Shown here: piece by piece, positions 24,307 through 32,652 of the stretch
How positions within the stretch are numbered: position 1 is the stretch's first letter
How the letters are laid out: the number at the start of each line of letters is the position of its first letter
NCBI GenBank assembly: GCA_910577605.1
Contig: CAJTON010000010.1
Coordinates: 21,885-70,226, forward strand
From: an uncultured Butyrivibrio sp.
Lineage (GTDB): Bacteria; Bacillota; Clostridia; Lachnospirales; Lachnospiraceae
Length of the DNA stretch: 48,342 bases
Reading direction: 5' to 3'
Position numbers and translations under genes: made by a program
The notes under the pieces: model-generated
The model's database searches: none
Seen by the model: the letters and a program-made list of their open reading frames with translations, nothing else
What the model was told of the DNA's origin: nothing

Positions 24307-25383
24307 ATGTTTGAGAATTTGGACGATATTCTGATGAAATATGAGGATATAAACGCGGAGCTTTCAGCGCCGGACGTTACCTCCGATCAGAACCGTTTCA
24401 GAAGGCTGATGAAGGAGCAGAGCAGTCTTGCGCCGCTTGTTGAGACGTATACGGCGTACAAAAAAGCGAATCAGGATATAGAGGACAGCCTTGCTATGCT
24501 CGACGAGGAGAATGACGAGGAGATGCGCGAAATGCTCAAGGAGGAGCTTTCGGCGGCGAAGGAGAAATCCGCTTCGCTTGAGGAGAAAATTAAGATACTT
24601 TTGCTCCCGAAGGACCCCAACGACGATAAAAACGTTGTGGTGGAGATACGCGCCGGAGCAGGAGGAGATGAGGCGGCGCTTTTTGCGGCGGAGCTTTTCA
24701 GAATGTACACGCATTATGCCGAGACAAGACACTGGCGCATCGAGGTCGTCAATGCGGACGAAACGGGAATCGGCGGAATGAAGGAAATAGAGTTTATGGT
24801 TACGGGACAGGGGGCGTATTCAGTGCTCAAGTATGAGAGCGGGGTCCACCGCGTACAGAGGGTTCCGGAAACCGAATCGGGCGGCAGGATCCATACCTCG
24901 ACGGCGTCTGTGGCGGTAATGCCGGAGGCCGAGGAGGTAGAGGTGCAGATAGACGAGAAGGATATAAGGATCGACGTAATGCGCGCTTCGGGAAACGGAG
25001 GGCAGTGCGTCAATACCACGGATTCGGCGGTGCGCCTTACGCATTATCCCACGGGTATCGTAATTTACAGTCAGACGGAAAAATCCCAGATACAGAATAA
25101 GGAAAAGGCTTTCGCGCTTTTGCGCGCCAAGCTTTACGATCTTGAGTGCCAGAAGGCGCACGACGCGGAGGCTGACGCAAGGCGCAGCCAGATAGGAACG
25201 GGAGACCGCTCCGAGAAGATACGCACCTACAATTTCCCGCAGGGGCGCGTCACAGACCACAGGATAGGCCTTACTCTCTATAAGCTCGATAAAATAATGA
25301 ACGGAGACATTCAGGAAATACTTGACGCCTGCATATCTGCGGATCAGGCGGCAAAGCTTGCGAAGATGAACGGTGAGGAATAG
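24307..25383 (+). CDS. prfA: Peptide chain release factor 1
   Basis: RF1 ends translation at UAA and UAG. The 358-residue length is normal. The peptide anticodon is PET (in RVPETES, the PxT class of RF1, not the SPF of RF2), and the catalytic GGQ stands in SGNGGQCVNTTDSAVR; Cys after GGQ instead of His is a variant seen in this group. It directly follows prmC, whose product should methylate that Gln. GAGGAAA is the ribosome site. Confidence 0.96.
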   Translation: MFENLDDILMKYEDINAELSAPDVTSDQNRFRRLMKEQSSLAPLVETYTAYKKANQDIEDSLAMLDEENDEEMREMLKEELSAAKEKSASLEEKIKILLLPKDPNDDKNVVVEIRAGAGGDEAALFAAELFRMYTHYAETRHWRIEVVNADETGIGGMKEIEFMVTGQGAYSVLKYESGVHRVQRVPETESGGRIHTSTASVAVMPEAEEVEVQIDEKDIRIDVMRASGNGGQCVNTTDSAVRLTHYPTGIVIYSQTEKSQIQNKEKAFALLRAKLYDLECQKAHDAEADARRSQIGTGDRSEKIRTYNFPQGRVTDHRIGLTLYKLDKIMNGDIQEILDACISADQAAKLAKMNGEE

Positions 25384-25409
25384 GAGAACCGTAACAGGAC
25401 GGAAAAGAT

Positions 25410-26630
25410 ATGATTCAGGAGCAAAAAAACGTACCGATTATTATTAAGGCGGAAGCAGAACTGCTTTCGTCGGTGTACAGCTTGGTTCACAGGACGATTG
25501 AGGAAGTGTACGCCAAATACTATACGTATGAAGCGGTCAGATTTTTCTCGGAGCTTCACAGCGAAGAAAATATTTTAAAAGATATTTTGGACGGAAAAGT
25601 ATATGCGGTCACTCTTGAACAGGAGGTGATCGGAACAGGAACGCTTGACGGGGATCATATTAAGCGCTTGTTTGTACTGCCAAAATTTCAGGGGCAGGGA
25701 ATCGGAACGCTTATTATGGATTTTTTTGAGAGTGAGATCATAAAAGGCTATGGCGCCGCATGGGTGGATTCCTCGCTTCCTGCCGGAAAATTTTACAGCG
25801 ACCGGGGATATGCTGCCAAGGAATACAAGGAGTACAAGCTTGAGAATGATAAGGTGCTTGCGTATGAGATAATGTGCAGGAATAATTTCCCGATTGATCC
25901 GGATGAATACAACGCGCCGTCTCAGCTGGTAAAACGTGAAGTGGAATTGCAGGGGATTGATTTTGATGAAATGAGAGAGAAATTCCCTAAAAGAGTATAT
26001 CTGCTTGCGGATAGTTTGTATGATACAATGCTGGCAAAAAATATCGGAACTCTTATCTGGCATGTCGGCGGTGACGTATATGTTATGGATCATGACAATA
26101 AGGTCGGATTTGTAAAAGGAGAAATGTGTTCGCCGGGAATTGCAACTCAGGCTGAGGATTTGATCGCAGCAGGAGCTAAGGAACTGATCCATGTCGGATT
26201 TGCCGGAGGGCGTGCCGGAACGCGGATCGGCGACGTAGTGATTACCGACGGAGCGTTTAACGATACGGCGGTTGCGGGATTGTACGGTTATAACGGCGAA
26301 ATCGTTGAATCGTCAAAGACGCTTACGGATTCCTTCTGCAAGGAAATGGAAGCAAAAGGAATTGCTTATCATAGAGGCTGTCACTGGACTACTGACGCCG
26401 GATATGTTGAGACAAACTGGCGTATCAAATATTTTGAAGACAAAGGCGCTCTTTGCGTTGAAATGGAAGGAGCGGGGCTGTTTGCGGCAGCCGCCTTCCG
26501 TTCATGTCATGCGGCCGGAATATATATAATATCGGATTCCGGCGTGGGCGACGACTGGGAGCTTGGATGGGGCGAGAAAGCTTTGGAAACAAGCGTCAGC
26601 AAAGTGATCGATGCGATTGCGGATATATGA
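25410..26630 (+). CDS. GNAT acetyltransferase-nucleoside phosphorylase fusion
   Basis: A 406-residue two-domain protein. Residues about 8-165 form a GNAT N-acetyltransferase domain with the acetyl-CoA loop LPKFQGQGIGTLIMDFFE and SLPAGKFYSDRGY. Residues about 190-406 match the PNP_UDP_1 nucleoside phosphorylase fold: IWHVGGDVYVM, CSPGIATQAEDLIAAGA, HVGFAGG, and VEMEGAGLFAAAAF with the ribose-binding Glu. The linker has no recognised motif. There is no frameshift or internal ribosome site between the halves, so they appear to be one polypeptide. The acceptor of the acetyl group and the nucleoside are unknown. It is the last gene of the prmC-prfA group and ends at a strong terminator. Confidence 0.85.
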   Translation: MIQEQKNVPIIIKAEAELLSSVYSLVHRTIEEVYAKYYTYEAVRFFSELHSEENILKDILDGKVYAVTLEQEVIGTGTLDGDHIKRLFVLPKFQGQGIGTLIMDFFESEIIKGYGAAWVDSSLPAGKFYSDRGYAAKEYKEYKLENDKVLAYEIMCRNNFPIDPDEYNAPSQLVKREVELQGIDFDEMREKFPKRVYLLADSLYDTMLAKNIGTLIWHVGGDVYVMDHDNKVGFVKGEMCSPGIATQAEDLIAAGAKELIHVGFAGGRAGTRIGDVVITDGAFNDTAVAGLYGYNGEIVESSKTLTDSFCKEMEAKGIAYHRGCHWTTDAGYVETNWRIKYFEDKGALCVEMEGAGLFAAAAFRSCHAAGIYIISDSGVGDDWELGWGEKALETSVSKVIDAIADI

Positions 26631-26631
26631 G

Positions 26632-26670
26632 AAAAAGCCGATTTTCCAATAAACGGAAAGCCGGCTTTTT
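26632..26670. terminator. Bidirectional terminator between convergent genes
   Basis: AAAAAGCCG and CGGCTTTTT flank an inner TTTCC / GGAAA pair. A-run and T-run on both sides let it serve the phosphorylase fusion gene and the convergent vanZ gene. Confidence 0.88.
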
Positions 26671-26675
26671 AACCG

Positions 26676-27170
26676 CTATGTCCATGCTTTTGTTACGCGT
26701 TTTCTTTTTATAAAAGAAATTATTCCAATCAGCGAAACGGATATAAGCGCGCCCGCGGAATCTATGAGCACGTCGCGAAAAGACGCTTCACGTCCCGCTG
26801 TAAAGCTCTGATGAAATTCATCGCTTACGGCGTAAAGCATGCAGACGGTCCATGAAATAAAAACGCAGAGAAACAGCCTTCCGGTTTTTCGCGAAAGCTC
26901 CGAAGCCGAAAGCGCAGCGAAAAGTCCGAGAAGGAAATAAATGCTTATGTGGGCGATCTTGCGCATATATTTCAGCACGAAGTCAAGAGCCTCATCAGGC
27001 ATTACCGGAGATAATACGCGCCTTAGAAAATTCGATACAAATCCGCTTGCCGCGCTCGACTGCTCGCCGTTTTGCGCCGAAAAAACAAAGATCACCGCCA
27101 TTACTGTTACGGACAGAGTAAGAAATACCGCGAATCTTACCGCCGAAAAAGAACGGTTATTTGGTTTCAT
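26676..27170 (-). CDS. VanZ family membrane protein
   Basis: A 164-residue protein with about four membrane helices and the VanZ signatures: FVFSAQNGEQSS, MRKIAHISIYFLLGLF and SDEFHQSFTAGREASFRDVLIDSAG. VanZ of enterococci gives low-level teicoplanin resistance, but most family members have no known function and resistance should not be assumed. Its start overlaps the end of the preceding small membrane protein gene by 14 bases, so the two are coupled. Confidence 0.9.
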   Translation of the reverse strand: MKPNNRSFSAVRFAVFLTLSVTVMAVIFVFSAQNGEQSSAASGFVSNFLRRVLSPVMPDEALDFVLKYMRKIAHISIYFLLGLFAALSASELSRKTGRLFLCVFISWTVCMLYAVSDEFHQSFTAGREASFRDVLIDSAGALISVSLIGIISFIKRKRVTKAWT

Positions 27171-27453
27171 CTTCGCCGTCGTTTCCGTTTACGGATTCGT
27201 CAAAAGGATCGTCCTTTCCCTCTGCGTAAGTGTCGGGTACCGGATCTTCTTTCTTATGTCCGATGCGGTAGAACATAATTATCACATATATGAGTATCGG
27301 TATTATAAATGTGCCGAGAAGCGATATTTTGAGCAGAGTCTGCGCAAATTCGCTTCCTATCAGCGACAGGACGAGCGCAGAAACATACAGACCTACCAGA
27401 AGGGCTATCGCAATTATTGCCAGAACCTGTCTGGCGGTAATCTTTTTTTTCAT
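27157..27453 (-). CDS. Small two-helix membrane protein
   Basis: A 98-residue protein with two membrane helices (about 10-32 and 40-62) and an acidic, disordered tail rich in D, E, P and G. No family could be recognised. GGAGG stands seven bases before the ATG, and the gene overlaps vanZ, so it is real. Its tail charge suggests the C-terminus remains in the cytoplasm. Confidence 0.75.
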   Translation of the reverse strand: MKKKITARQVLAIIAIALLVGLYVSALVLSLIGSEFAQTLLKISLLGTFIIPILIYVIIMFYRIGHKKEDPVPDTYAEGKDDPFDESVNGNDGEDETK

Positions 27454-27538
27454 TTCAAACCTCCGAAAATATCCTATAAACTAAAGTATATCAGTAAATT
27501 TGGGCTATGAACAGATATAAAATTAATTTTTTCAAATG

Positions 27539-27568
27539 TTGACGAAAGCCGCCCGAATGGTATATACT
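27539..27568 (+). promoter_or_regulatory. Promoter of the SEC-C protein and tmk genes
   Basis: TTGACG, 18-base spacer, TATACT, about 41 bases before the ATG, divergent from the small membrane protein gene. Confidence 0.6.
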
Positions 27569-27609
27569 TTTTAAAGTCTTTGAAAAATACCATGTGAGGA
27601 GTATGTTTT

Positions 27610-28110
27610 ATGTCTTTATTGGAACAGTGGAGAACGATGGCCTATGAGCAGCAGACCGACGCGAGGACGCAGGAGATGTTCTGGGCGAATTATTTCAACT
27701 ATGAAAAGGGAATTTACGAGCAGATTCTGAAAACGCCCGACGAACCCGTGAAGGGAACGGTGAAGGAACTTGCCCAGAAATATAATGTTGAGCTTATGCT
27801 TATGGTAGGCTTCCTTGACGGTATCAACGACAGCCTCAAAACTCCTAATCCCATAGAAACGATGGAGGAGGATACTGAGGTCTCGCTTGATTACGATACG
27901 GAGCTTCTTTATAAAAATATGGTGGGAGCTAGGGCGGACTGGCTCTACGAGCTGCCCGAATGGGACGCGCTTATAGACGCGGAAAGGCGTAAGGAGCTTT
28001 ATAAGGAGCAGAAGCTTTCGACCACAGTTGTAAAGGGCAAAAAAATAGGGCGCAACGATCCATGTCCATGCGGCAGCGGCAAGAAGTACAAGCAGTGCTG
28101 CGGAAGGTAG
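27610..28110 (+). CDS. SEC-C motif protein
   Basis: A 166-residue soluble protein ending in a SEC-C zinc-binding motif (RNDPCPCGSGKKYKQCCG), the same module that ends SecA. The first ~140 residues are helical and acidic with no recognised catalytic motif. SEC-C tails usually bind zinc and contact ribosomes or other partners; the role of this short family is unknown. GAGGAG precedes the ATG, and tmk starts 4 bases after the stop. Confidence 0.85.
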   Translation: MSLLEQWRTMAYEQQTDARTQEMFWANYFNYEKGIYEQILKTPDEPVKGTVKELAQKYNVELMLMVGFLDGINDSLKTPNPIETMEEDTEVSLDYDTELLYKNMVGARADWLYELPEWDALIDAERRKELYKEQKLSTTVVKGKKIGRNDPCPCGSGKKYKQCCGR

Positions 28111-28114
28111 AGAT

Positions 28115-28747
28115 ATGAACAATAAGGATAACCGCGGCGCTTTTATCGCGTTTGAGGGAATCGACGGCAGCGGCAAAAGTACGCAGTCGGCGCTTCTGAT
28201 ACAGAAACTGAGGCAGGAGGGGATTCCCTGTTATGCCACTATGGAGCCGACCGACGCGCTGATAGGCTCTCTTATACGTCAGGTAATGACGGGCAGGATA
28301 AAGACGGACAACAAAGCGGTCGCCGCTTTATTTGCCGCCGACAGGCTTGACCATCTGCTCAACGAAGTTGACGGAATAGTTTCCAAGATAGAAAGCGGCG
28401 TTACGGTAGTGACGGACAGGTATTATTTTTCCTCGTACGCTTACAACAGCGTCCATATGCCGATGGAGTGGGTAATAAAGGCGAACGAACAAAGCAGCGC
28501 CATTTTAAGACCATCGCTTACCGTCTACATCGACATAGATCCTGACACTGCTTTGGACAGGATAGCGAAGAATCGGTTCCGTCAGGAGCTTTTTGAGAAA
28601 AAGTCCATGCTTGTAAAGGTCCGCGATAATTATATGAAGGCTTTTAAGCTTCTTGAAAAAGAGGAGAAGGTCGTTATCGTTGACGGGAACCGTCCGCAGG
28701 AAGAGATAGCGGAGGCGGTATGGAACGCGGCGAGAGAATATTTTTAG
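28115..28747 (+). CDS. tmk: Thymidylate kinase
   Basis: Converts dTMP to dTDP in DNA precursor synthesis. The 210-residue protein has the P-loop FEGIDGSGKSTQ near residue 12, the DR(Y/H) motif in VVTDRYYFSSYAY, EPT in TMEPTD, and a lid region KNRFRQELFEKK. The fit is good, but this version is somewhat divergent in the mid-region, so it may be a second tmk-type kinase rather than the main one. It is the last native-looking gene before the AT-rich island. Confidence 0.9.
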   Translation: MNNKDNRGAFIAFEGIDGSGKSTQSALLIQKLRQEGIPCYATMEPTDALIGSLIRQVMTGRIKTDNKAVAALFAADRLDHLLNEVDGIVSKIESGVTVVTDRYYFSSYAYNSVHMPMEWVIKANEQSSAILRPSLTVYIDIDPDTALDRIAKNRFRQELFEKKSMLVKVRDNYMKAFKLLEKEEKVVIVDGNRPQEEIAEAVWNAAREYF

Positions 28748-28808
28748 TTAAAACTACATTAATAAAAGTAATTGTTTGAATGAAATGAGCATTGATGTGG
28801 GGAAAAAA

Positions 28809-30116
28809 ATGACCAAAGTAGAGAAGAGCATTCTTGAGGAATCAGAAAAAATCAGTGAAGCTAGAAAAGCAATTAAAGCTCGAAAAAGGATAATTGATAA
28901 TTCTGATATTATACCTGAAGAGTTAGATTATAAAGACTGGAAGGATAATAAGTTTGAATTTCCTAATAACACAATTAGAATTGGTACAGTCTTTAGCGGG
29001 ATAGGAGCGATTGAACACGCATTTCAAAGATTAAAATTACGGCATAAGATTATTTTCGCTGGAGATATAGATACTAATTGCAAAAAAAGTTATTTTGCCA
29101 ATTATAAAATTAGTGAAGAAAATTGGTTTACTGATATTCGTGATTTTGATGCTTCCAAATATAAAGGAAAAGTAGATTTTATAGTTGGGGGAGCGCCTTG
29201 TCAGGCGTTTTCTATGGTTGGTAAAAGGCTAGGCTTTGATGATGCACGCGGCACTTTGTTTTATGAATTTGCTAGAATTGTCAAAGAAACAGCTCCTAAA
29301 GTATTCCTTTTTGAAAATGTAAAAGGTCTGCTCAATCATGACGGAGGTCGTACATGGCGAGTAATCCATGATATTTTTGACGAACTGGGATATGATGTTC
29401 ATTTTCGGGTGTTAAATAGTAGAGATTATGGAATTCCGCAAAACCGTGAACGCATCTTTTGTCTTGGCTTTAAAAATAAAACTGAGTTTCGTTTTCCAGC
29501 TCCTATTGAATTGGAGTATATTATGTATGATTTTTTGGAGGATTATGTTGATACTAAGTATTTCCTTCGAGAAAAAGGTATTAAATTTGTTACAAGCCAA
29601 AAGAACAGAGAAAAAAGTTATACACAAGTAAACGGAGATATTGCGCTTTGTCAAAAGCGTAATCAACAATTTAATTGGCATGGCGATTTTGTGTATCATC
29701 CAGTGGCTGAAGGAGAAGACTTTGAAGAATCATTTGATGAATTTATTTTTGATGTAAAGGATGTTGATGAAAAATATTACCTTTCTGAAAAAGTTGCTAG
29801 ATATGTTTTGGCAGGTGGTACTAAGAATTTTAGGACATCAGTTGAAACGGATCTTGACGTGGCAAGGCCGCTTTTGCAAACAATGCACAAAATGCATAGA
29901 GCCGGTGTAGATAATTATGTTACACATAAAGGAAGAATCCGAAAACTAACTCCACGTGAGTGTCTACGACTTATGGGTTTTAAGGATTCCTTTAAAATAG
30001 TGGTATCGGATACGTCAATGTATCAACAATCAGGTAATAGTATTGTTGTTGATGTACTTATTGCGATACTAAAACAAATGGATATTACAAGGTATGGTAC
30101 AAAAGATGAAAATTAA
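28809..30116 (+). CDS. DNA (cytosine-5-)-methyltransferase of a type II restriction system
   Basis: A C5-cytosine methyltransferase, 435 residues from the start chosen here (ATG behind GTGGGG; in-frame ATG at 28785 and TTG at 28776 are alternatives without a ribosome site). Motif I TVFSGIGAIEHAF, motif IV GGAPCQAFS with catalytic Cys131, motif VI ENVKGL, motif VIII GIPQNRERIFCLG, motif IX LTPRECLRLMGF and motif X QQSGNSIVVDV are all present, so it should be active. The target-recognition region lies between motifs VIII and IX and cannot be matched to a sequence. Its AT-rich codons differ sharply from both neighbours, pointing to transfer. The 3' end overlaps the nuclease gene by 23 bases. Confidence 0.93.
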   Translation: MTKVEKSILEESEKISEARKAIKARKRIIDNSDIIPEELDYKDWKDNKFEFPNNTIRIGTVFSGIGAIEHAFQRLKLRHKIIFAGDIDTNCKKSYFANYKISEENWFTDIRDFDASKYKGKVDFIVGGAPCQAFSMVGKRLGFDDARGTLFYEFARIVKETAPKVFLFENVKGLLNHDGGRTWRVIHDIFDELGYDVHFRVLNSRDYGIPQNRERIFCLGFKNKTEFRFPAPIELEYIMYDFLEDYVDTKYFLREKGIKFVTSQKNREKSYTQVNGDIALCQKRNQQFNWHGDFVYHPVAEGEDFEESFDEFIFDVKDVDEKYYLSEKVARYVLAGGTKNFRTSVETDLDVARPLLQTMHKMHRAGVDNYVTHKGRIRKLTPRECLRLMGFKDSFKIVVSDTSMYQQSGNSIVVDVLIAILKQMDITRYGTKDEN

Positions 30117-31110
30117 TGGTGAAGTTTTGCATACAATATCAGTGTTCCCAAATATGATGACTGTTCCTGATTGCGTGGTTACTGGAAGTAATAAGCTTGG
30201 GCATGGGCATGGTGAAGCAAAATTTTACATATCATCAAAAGAGGATATGTACAGTTTCTATGGTGGCGAAAAATTTACGGCCAAATGTTTCATGCTTAAA
30301 TCAGATTTGTTAGCATATATGAAGGCTATAAAAAACGAGTATCAAGATCCTTCACAGGAGTATGCCAAGAAGAGTGAATTGCCTCGCTTGTGGACTGAAC
30401 GTATGTTAATAATAGAGGGGCTTGATGATGTGATATTTTTTAATATTCATGATCAATATCAGATTAAGGGAACTCGAGGATATATTAATTCTAATGATTT
30501 TGGATATCAAATTATTAGAAAATTAGCTCTCCCACTTGTGAGCTATATTTACGTCGAGAAGGTGGGTTCTGAAAAGGAGCCATTGTATTATTGGAAACTA
30601 TTTGTGGATTTTGAAACTATTTGGGAAAAGCAGAATGGTCCTCTTGTCTTTAATTATGGAAAATCAAGAACTACGAAGCTGTTTCAGGAAAATCATAGTA
30701 AGAAAAAAGACAAAGAAGAACAAGAAATCCGTCAAGCAAGAAATGGGCAGGGCAAATATCGTGAACAGTTATTGGAACAATGCAGATATTGTCCCTTTAC
30801 CATGATTGCAGACGAACGCTTGTTAATTGCAAGCCATATTAAACCTTGGATAGCTTCTACTTCGGAAGAAAAGATTGATCCTTATAATGGATATATGCTT
30901 TCACCGCTGTTTGATAAATTGTTTGATCGCGGTTTTATAACATTTACCGAGAATAGGCATATAATATTATCCGATTTCATTTCTCCTTTTACATGGAAAC
31001 AAATCGGTCTGAAAAAAGATATGTTTATTAAAACGCTTCCTATGGATGAGAAACGTATGGGATATTTGAAATTTCATCATGAGTCCATTTTTAAAGGAAC
31101 ATTGGAATGA
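30094..31110 (+). CDS. HNH endonuclease, probable restriction partner
   Basis: A 338-residue protein whose C-terminal ~120 residues form an HNH nuclease domain: CRYCPF, then the metal-binding His in IASHIKPW, Asn in DPYNGYMLSPLFDKLFDRG. The first ~210 residues are not recognised and may recognise DNA. The gene begins inside the methyltransferase gene and has the same AT-rich composition, the expected layout of a type II restriction-modification pair. An alternative start four codons later exists. Cleavage specificity should match the methyltransferase target, unknown here. Confidence 0.85.
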   Translation: MVQKMKINGEVLHTISVFPNMMTVPDCVVTGSNKLGHGHGEAKFYISSKEDMYSFYGGEKFTAKCFMLKSDLLAYMKAIKNEYQDPSQEYAKKSELPRLWTERMLIIEGLDDVIFFNIHDQYQIKGTRGYINSNDFGYQIIRKLALPLVSYIYVEKVGSEKEPLYYWKLFVDFETIWEKQNGPLVFNYGKSRTTKLFQENHSKKKDKEEQEIRQARNGQGKYREQLLEQCRYCPFTMIADERLLIASHIKPWIASTSEEKIDPYNGYMLSPLFDKLFDRGFITFTENRHIILSDFISPFTWKQIGLKKDMFIKTLPMDEKRMGYLKFHHESIFKGTLE

Positions 31111-31151
31111 TATTTGTTTGTTTCTGTATCAGGATATTAATTTATGAAATT

Positions 31152-31190
31152 ATCTCTAACTTGTTAAAAATTTAGAAGTAGAGATTTTCT
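31152..31190. terminator. Weak hairpin between the nuclease gene and the Sel1 gene
   Basis: ATCTCTA and TAGAGAT are separated by 20 AT-rich bases and followed by TTTTCT. The loop is long, so this is a tentative terminator for the convergent pair. Confidence 0.35.
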
Positions 31191-31205
31191 AAAAAATGCT
31201 TAATT

Positions 31206-32444
31206 TTATATAGTATTGAAAAGCTCCGGATCCATAAATATCATAGTCAGCTCGCAGATATCGCCGTCTTTGTCGATTCCCCAGTAATCCGAATAGAAGC
31301 CGTCGCCTAGCCCGGACGCGAACATGGCGATCTGCGTGCCGTCGAGCGGGTTGCTCCACATAAGAAAATCACCGCCCTCCCTTTGGTATGAGGGCTCTTT
31401 TTTATAGCTGTCGGCAAAAAGAGCGGCAAAATAGTCGTCATATATGTTGCCGTTTTTGTGCTCGGCGTACCAGCCTTCAAGGAAGCGCCAGTAGCTTTGG
31501 GCAGCCTGCAGGTCGCAGAAGCAAGCCATTCCGCATTCCACCGGGAATCCGGCAAACGAGCGCTTCCACTCGCCGTCCTTTTGCGCAAGGCTTTCGGCCA
31601 GCTCGTATTTTACGGCTCTGCTGTCCTTTATCCTGAGCCTTGCGCCGACTATGCGCAGTCCCGCCATTTCCGATTCCGATACGGAGATCTGTACGGGATA
31701 GCTTCCGGGAGCGATCGTTTTGCCTTTTATGGTTACGCTTTTGGGGTCCTGCAAATAGCAAAGAGGGTCAGCCGTGACGATCGTTCCGCTGCCGAATTCG
31801 CAGCTTCCAAGCGTGTATTGGCGCATACCGTCCAGAGGACTGAAAATCTTATTTGCAAAATCCGCGTCCAGAGTTACCTCGCTGATGAACTTGAGATTTT
31901 TCCTGAAAGCCTCCGAAAGAGGGTCGCATTGCTCCTCTTTGACGGCTTCCTCGTCAAGGCGGCGTTTTTCTTCGGATTTTGTCTGCCAGTGCGCGGCGGC
32001 TTTTTTGTCCTTTTTAACTCCGATGCCCCGCGCATACATTTCCGAAACCTGCTGCATGGCGTCGGGATTGCCGCCCTCGGCGGCTCTAAGAAAATATTCA
32101 AAGCCTTTTTTCTCGTCCTTTTTGACGCCGTAACCGTTGCAGAAGGACATTCCGAGGTTGCCGAGCGCGATCGTGCTGCCGAGCGCGGCGGCGCGCTCAT
32201 AGTATGCGAGCCCTTTTGTATAGTCAGGTTCCATATATTGACCGGAGCAGTATATGTAGCCTAAATCGAGAAGCGCGTTTTCCATACCGCCGTCAACCGC
32301 TTTTTCATAGCAGTCAATCGCTTTTTGAAGGTCTGGCTTGATGCCGTTTTCTTCTAAGCCGTCAAGATAAATATCACCGAGATATTTTAAGGCAGGAAGG
32401 CTGCCGTTTTGCGCGTCCTGCAATAATCTTTCAAAATCCAGCAT
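31206..32444 (-). CDS. Sel1-repeat protein with C-terminal DUF4241 domain
   Basis: A 412-residue fusion. Residues about 10-165 hold four Sel1-type repeats (ALKYLGDIYLDG, ALLDLGYIYCSG, ALGNLGMSFCNGYGV, AMQQVSEMYARGIGV) that form a protein-binding solenoid. After a charged linker, residues about 210-412 resemble DUF4241, with GSGTIVTADPLCYL, GYPVQISV-like GSYPVQISV, GFPVECGMACFCD, QREGGDFLMWSNP and IAMFASGLGDGFYSDYWG. The function of DUF4241 is not known to me. GGAGG precedes the start, and a promoter is visible upstream. It is divergent from padR and convergent to the restriction island. Confidence 0.8.
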   Translation of the reverse strand: MLDFERLLQDAQNGSLPALKYLGDIYLDGLEENGIKPDLQKAIDCYEKAVDGGMENALLDLGYIYCSGQYMEPDYTKGLAYYERAAALGSTIALGNLGMSFCNGYGVKKDEKKGFEYFLRAAEGGNPDAMQQVSEMYARGIGVKKDKKAAAHWQTKSEEKRRLDEEAVKEEQCDPLSEAFRKNLKFISEVTLDADFANKIFSPLDGMRQYTLGSCEFGSGTIVTADPLCYLQDPKSVTIKGKTIAPGSYPVQISVSESEMAGLRIVGARLRIKDSRAVKYELAESLAQKDGEWKRSFAGFPVECGMACFCDLQAAQSYWRFLEGWYAEHKNGNIYDDYFAALFADSYKKEPSYQREGGDFLMWSNPLDGTQIAMFASGLGDGFYSDYWGIDKDGDICELTMIFMDPELFNTI

Positions 32445-32472
32445 AAAGATCCTCCTTTTATCCTTTGTATAA

Positions 32473-32501
32473 ATTTTATAATAATTTCAGGGCGTTTGCA
32501 A
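32473..32501 (-). promoter_or_regulatory. Promoter of the Sel1-DUF4241 gene
   Basis: On the minus strand TTGCAA, 17-base spacer, TAAAAT, about 30 bases before the ATG. Divergent from the padR promoter. Confidence 0.5.
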
Positions 32502-32546
32502 TCGATTCGCGGACATTATTTTTGTAAGAAAAAATAAAAATTTATA

Positions 32547-32575
32547 TTGACTTTTTATACCGCGCGTTATATTAT
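32547..32575 (+). promoter_or_regulatory. padR operon promoter
   Basis: TTGACT, 17-base spacer, TATTAT. The start of transcription would fall at or just before the perfect palindrome downstream. Confidence 0.65.
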
Positions 32576-32585
32576 AAAAGAAATC

Positions 32586-32608
32586 AATATTATACAATGT
32601 ATAATATT
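32586..32608. promoter_or_regulatory. Perfect 23-base palindrome, likely PadR operator
   Basis: AATATTATAC-aat-GTATAATATT is a perfect 10-bp inverted repeat beginning 11 bases after the -10 box of padR. Its position across the transcription start fits autorepression by the encoded PadR protein. Confidence 0.7.
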
Positions 32609-32652
32609 ATATCGGATGTCCAAGACACCGTAAATTTGAAAGGAGGAGCTTT

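Noticed and set aside
26676..27170. VanZ considered as a glycopeptide resistance determinant
   Set aside because: No vanH, vanA/B or vanX genes are nearby and the VanZ family is widespread without resistance roles.
28748..31200. Restriction island considered as part of a prophage or transposon
   Set aside because: No integrase, transposase, phage structural gene, direct repeat or terminal inverted repeat could be found at its edges.
31458..32264. Plus-strand frame antisense to the Sel1-DUF4241 gene
   Set aside because: The minus-strand gene has clear repeats, a ribosome site and a promoter; the opposite frame has none of these.
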